Assembly (NCBI GenBank): GCA_007121075.1 | Contig: SKMK01000015.1 | Span: 1 to 48,654 of the forward strand | Source of the DNA: Syntrophomonadaceae bacterium | GTDB taxonomy: Bacteria; Bacillota; Dethiobacteria; DTU022 | Direction of reading: 5' to 3' | Length of the DNA stretch: 48,654 nucleotides | Shown: piece after piece, positions 48,227 to 48,654 of the stretch | Layout of the letters: each line of letters begins with the position of its first letter | Numbering within the stretch: position 1 is the first letter of the stretch | Notes under the pieces: model-generated | The model's database searches: none | Seen by the model: only the letters and a program-made list of their open reading frames with translations | What the model was told of the DNA's origin: nothing | Made by a program: the position numbers and the translations under genes

Positions 48227-48654
48227 CTTTTTTAGCGGCCTGCGGCCACCGCCCGGCTTGCGTATTCCCTCATAGTCAAAGTCCTGGTCTAAAAGCTCTC
48301 TTCGTCCCCGGGCCACTGTCTTTTCGTCCAGGCCCAAAAGATTAGCAATCTTGCGGTCGCCGCCGTGACCCCACTTCAGGGACTCCAGCCCTGCGTATAA
48401 CCGCCTTTTCCTTTCATCCAAGAGGCTGAAGAAAAGGACTATCGCTGCCTTTAATTCATCGGGAAAGACATCTTCATCCAGTGTGCCTTCTCCTTCAGCC
48501 CGGTATTCCAGCTGCCTTGTGCGGCGGTGCTGATCTTTTGAACAGTATAACCAGCGGTTGCCAACTTTTTCACGGTAAAGGCGCCTGTTTTCAACAAGTT
48601 TGCGCAGGGCGTCTTTGACGCCCACTTTAAGAATACTTTCCAGCTCGTTTGTAA
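48212..48654 (-). CDS. ISAzo13 family transposase, N-terminal part (open at window edge)
   Basis: Open from the window end to TAA at 48212-48214, at least 146 residues. It contains a winged-helix-like segment (ALRKLVENRRLYREKVGN, RWLYCS), an ISAzo13-type start region (LLDERKRRLYAGLESL, GHGGDRKIANLLGLDEKTVARG) and IRKPGGGRRPLKK at the frame junction. Standard ISAzo13 transposases begin near LLDERKRRL, so at least 60 extra N-terminal residues are present here. Confidence 0.85.
   Translation of the reverse strand, partial: TNELESILKVGVKDALRKLVENRRLYREKVGNRWLYCSKDQHRRTRQLEYRAEGEGTLDEDVFPDELKAAIVLFFSLLDERKRRLYAGLESLKWGHGGDRKIANLLGLDEKTVARGRRELLDQDFDYEGIRKPGGGRRPLKKGLQK
48227..48233 (-). promoter_or_regulatory. 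-1 ribosomal frameshift slippery site A AAA AAG
   Basis: In the zero frame of the N-terminal ORF the codons are CTA AAA AAG, the canonical X XXY YYZ heptamer used in dnaX and many IS. Slipping back one base joins exactly to the DDE frame and restores the family sequence with no gap. GGGGCTC right after can pair weakly with GAGCTTTT 24 nt further on (about 4 G-C/A-U plus G-U pairs). Confidence 0.75.

Larger units (their letters stand above)
47172..48654 (-). mobile_element. ISAzo13-type insertion sequence (cut by window edge)
   Basis: Minus-strand IS carrying an ISAzo13-like DDE transposase in two overlapping frames. The left end is placed at about 47172 because hydrolase coding stops there and the transposase ends 4 nt inside. 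The outer sequence GGATTCACGC may belong to the terminal repeat; the other end is outside the window, so it could not be compared. Confidence 0.75.

Overview
The window looks like chromosome of an anaerobic, low-G+C-lineage Gram-positive bacterium (Clostridia-like, in the broad Peptococcaceae / Syntrophomonadales / Dethiobacteria neighbourhood). The evidence is the Bacillus/Clostridium-type gene order (rapZ-whiA-rpoN-pgk-tpiA-gpmI-eno; uvrB-uvrA-uvrC; minJ-like-ctpB-ftsX-ftsE; prfB-secA-hpf), an S-box (SAM-I) riboswitch on metK, strong AGGAGG ribosome sites, sigma-H-like promoters, and anaerobe markers (an aldehyde:ferredoxin oxidoreductase and a CooC-type nickel ATPase). I cannot name the species.

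Layout. 1-120: tail of a probable transposase. 677-3871 (+): class III aminotransferase and tungsten AOR. 4126-13281 (-): HAD phosphatase, rapZ, whiA, rpoN, pgk, tpiA, gpmI, eno; yvcK and gapA, usually in this neighbourhood, are missing. 13348-20161 (-): uvrB, uvrA, uvrC. 20313-26235 (-): ftsE, ftsX, an EnvC-like LytM protein, CtpB-like protease and a MinJ-like PDZ membrane protein, i.e. division and sporulation functions. 26379-31523 (-): secA, prfB with the +1 programmed frameshift, YitT. 31832-36753 (-): recD2, comF, long hpf and an unrecognised nucleotidyltransferase-like gene. 36878-38500 (-): promoter, SAM riboswitch, terminator, an extra leader hairpin and metK. 38636-42868 (-): MoxR ATPase, CoxE-like VWA protein, CooC-like ATPase, phosphoribosyltransferase, fabZ.

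From about 42.9 kb the character changes to a plus-strand accessory patch: two decayed alpha/beta hydrolase fragments, a cupin, a VOC protein, an intact alpha/beta hydrolase, a SnoaL-like protein, and another hydrolase cut off where an ISAzo13-type insertion sequence begins. The IS transposase is split into two frames joined at a canonical A AAA AAG slippery site and runs off the right edge.

Main observations for follow-up: a shared AGGA-N17-GAA element (sigma-H geometry) ahead of hpf, ftsE, rpoN and secA; pgk and rapZ that can only start at non-canonical codons; the -1 frameshift transposase; a 15-bp stem with two G-U pairs between the metK riboswitch terminator and metK; a Bacteroidetes-type insert in SecA; and a MoxR-CoxE pair next to a CooC nickel ATPase. 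No tRNA, rRNA or CRISPR array was seen.
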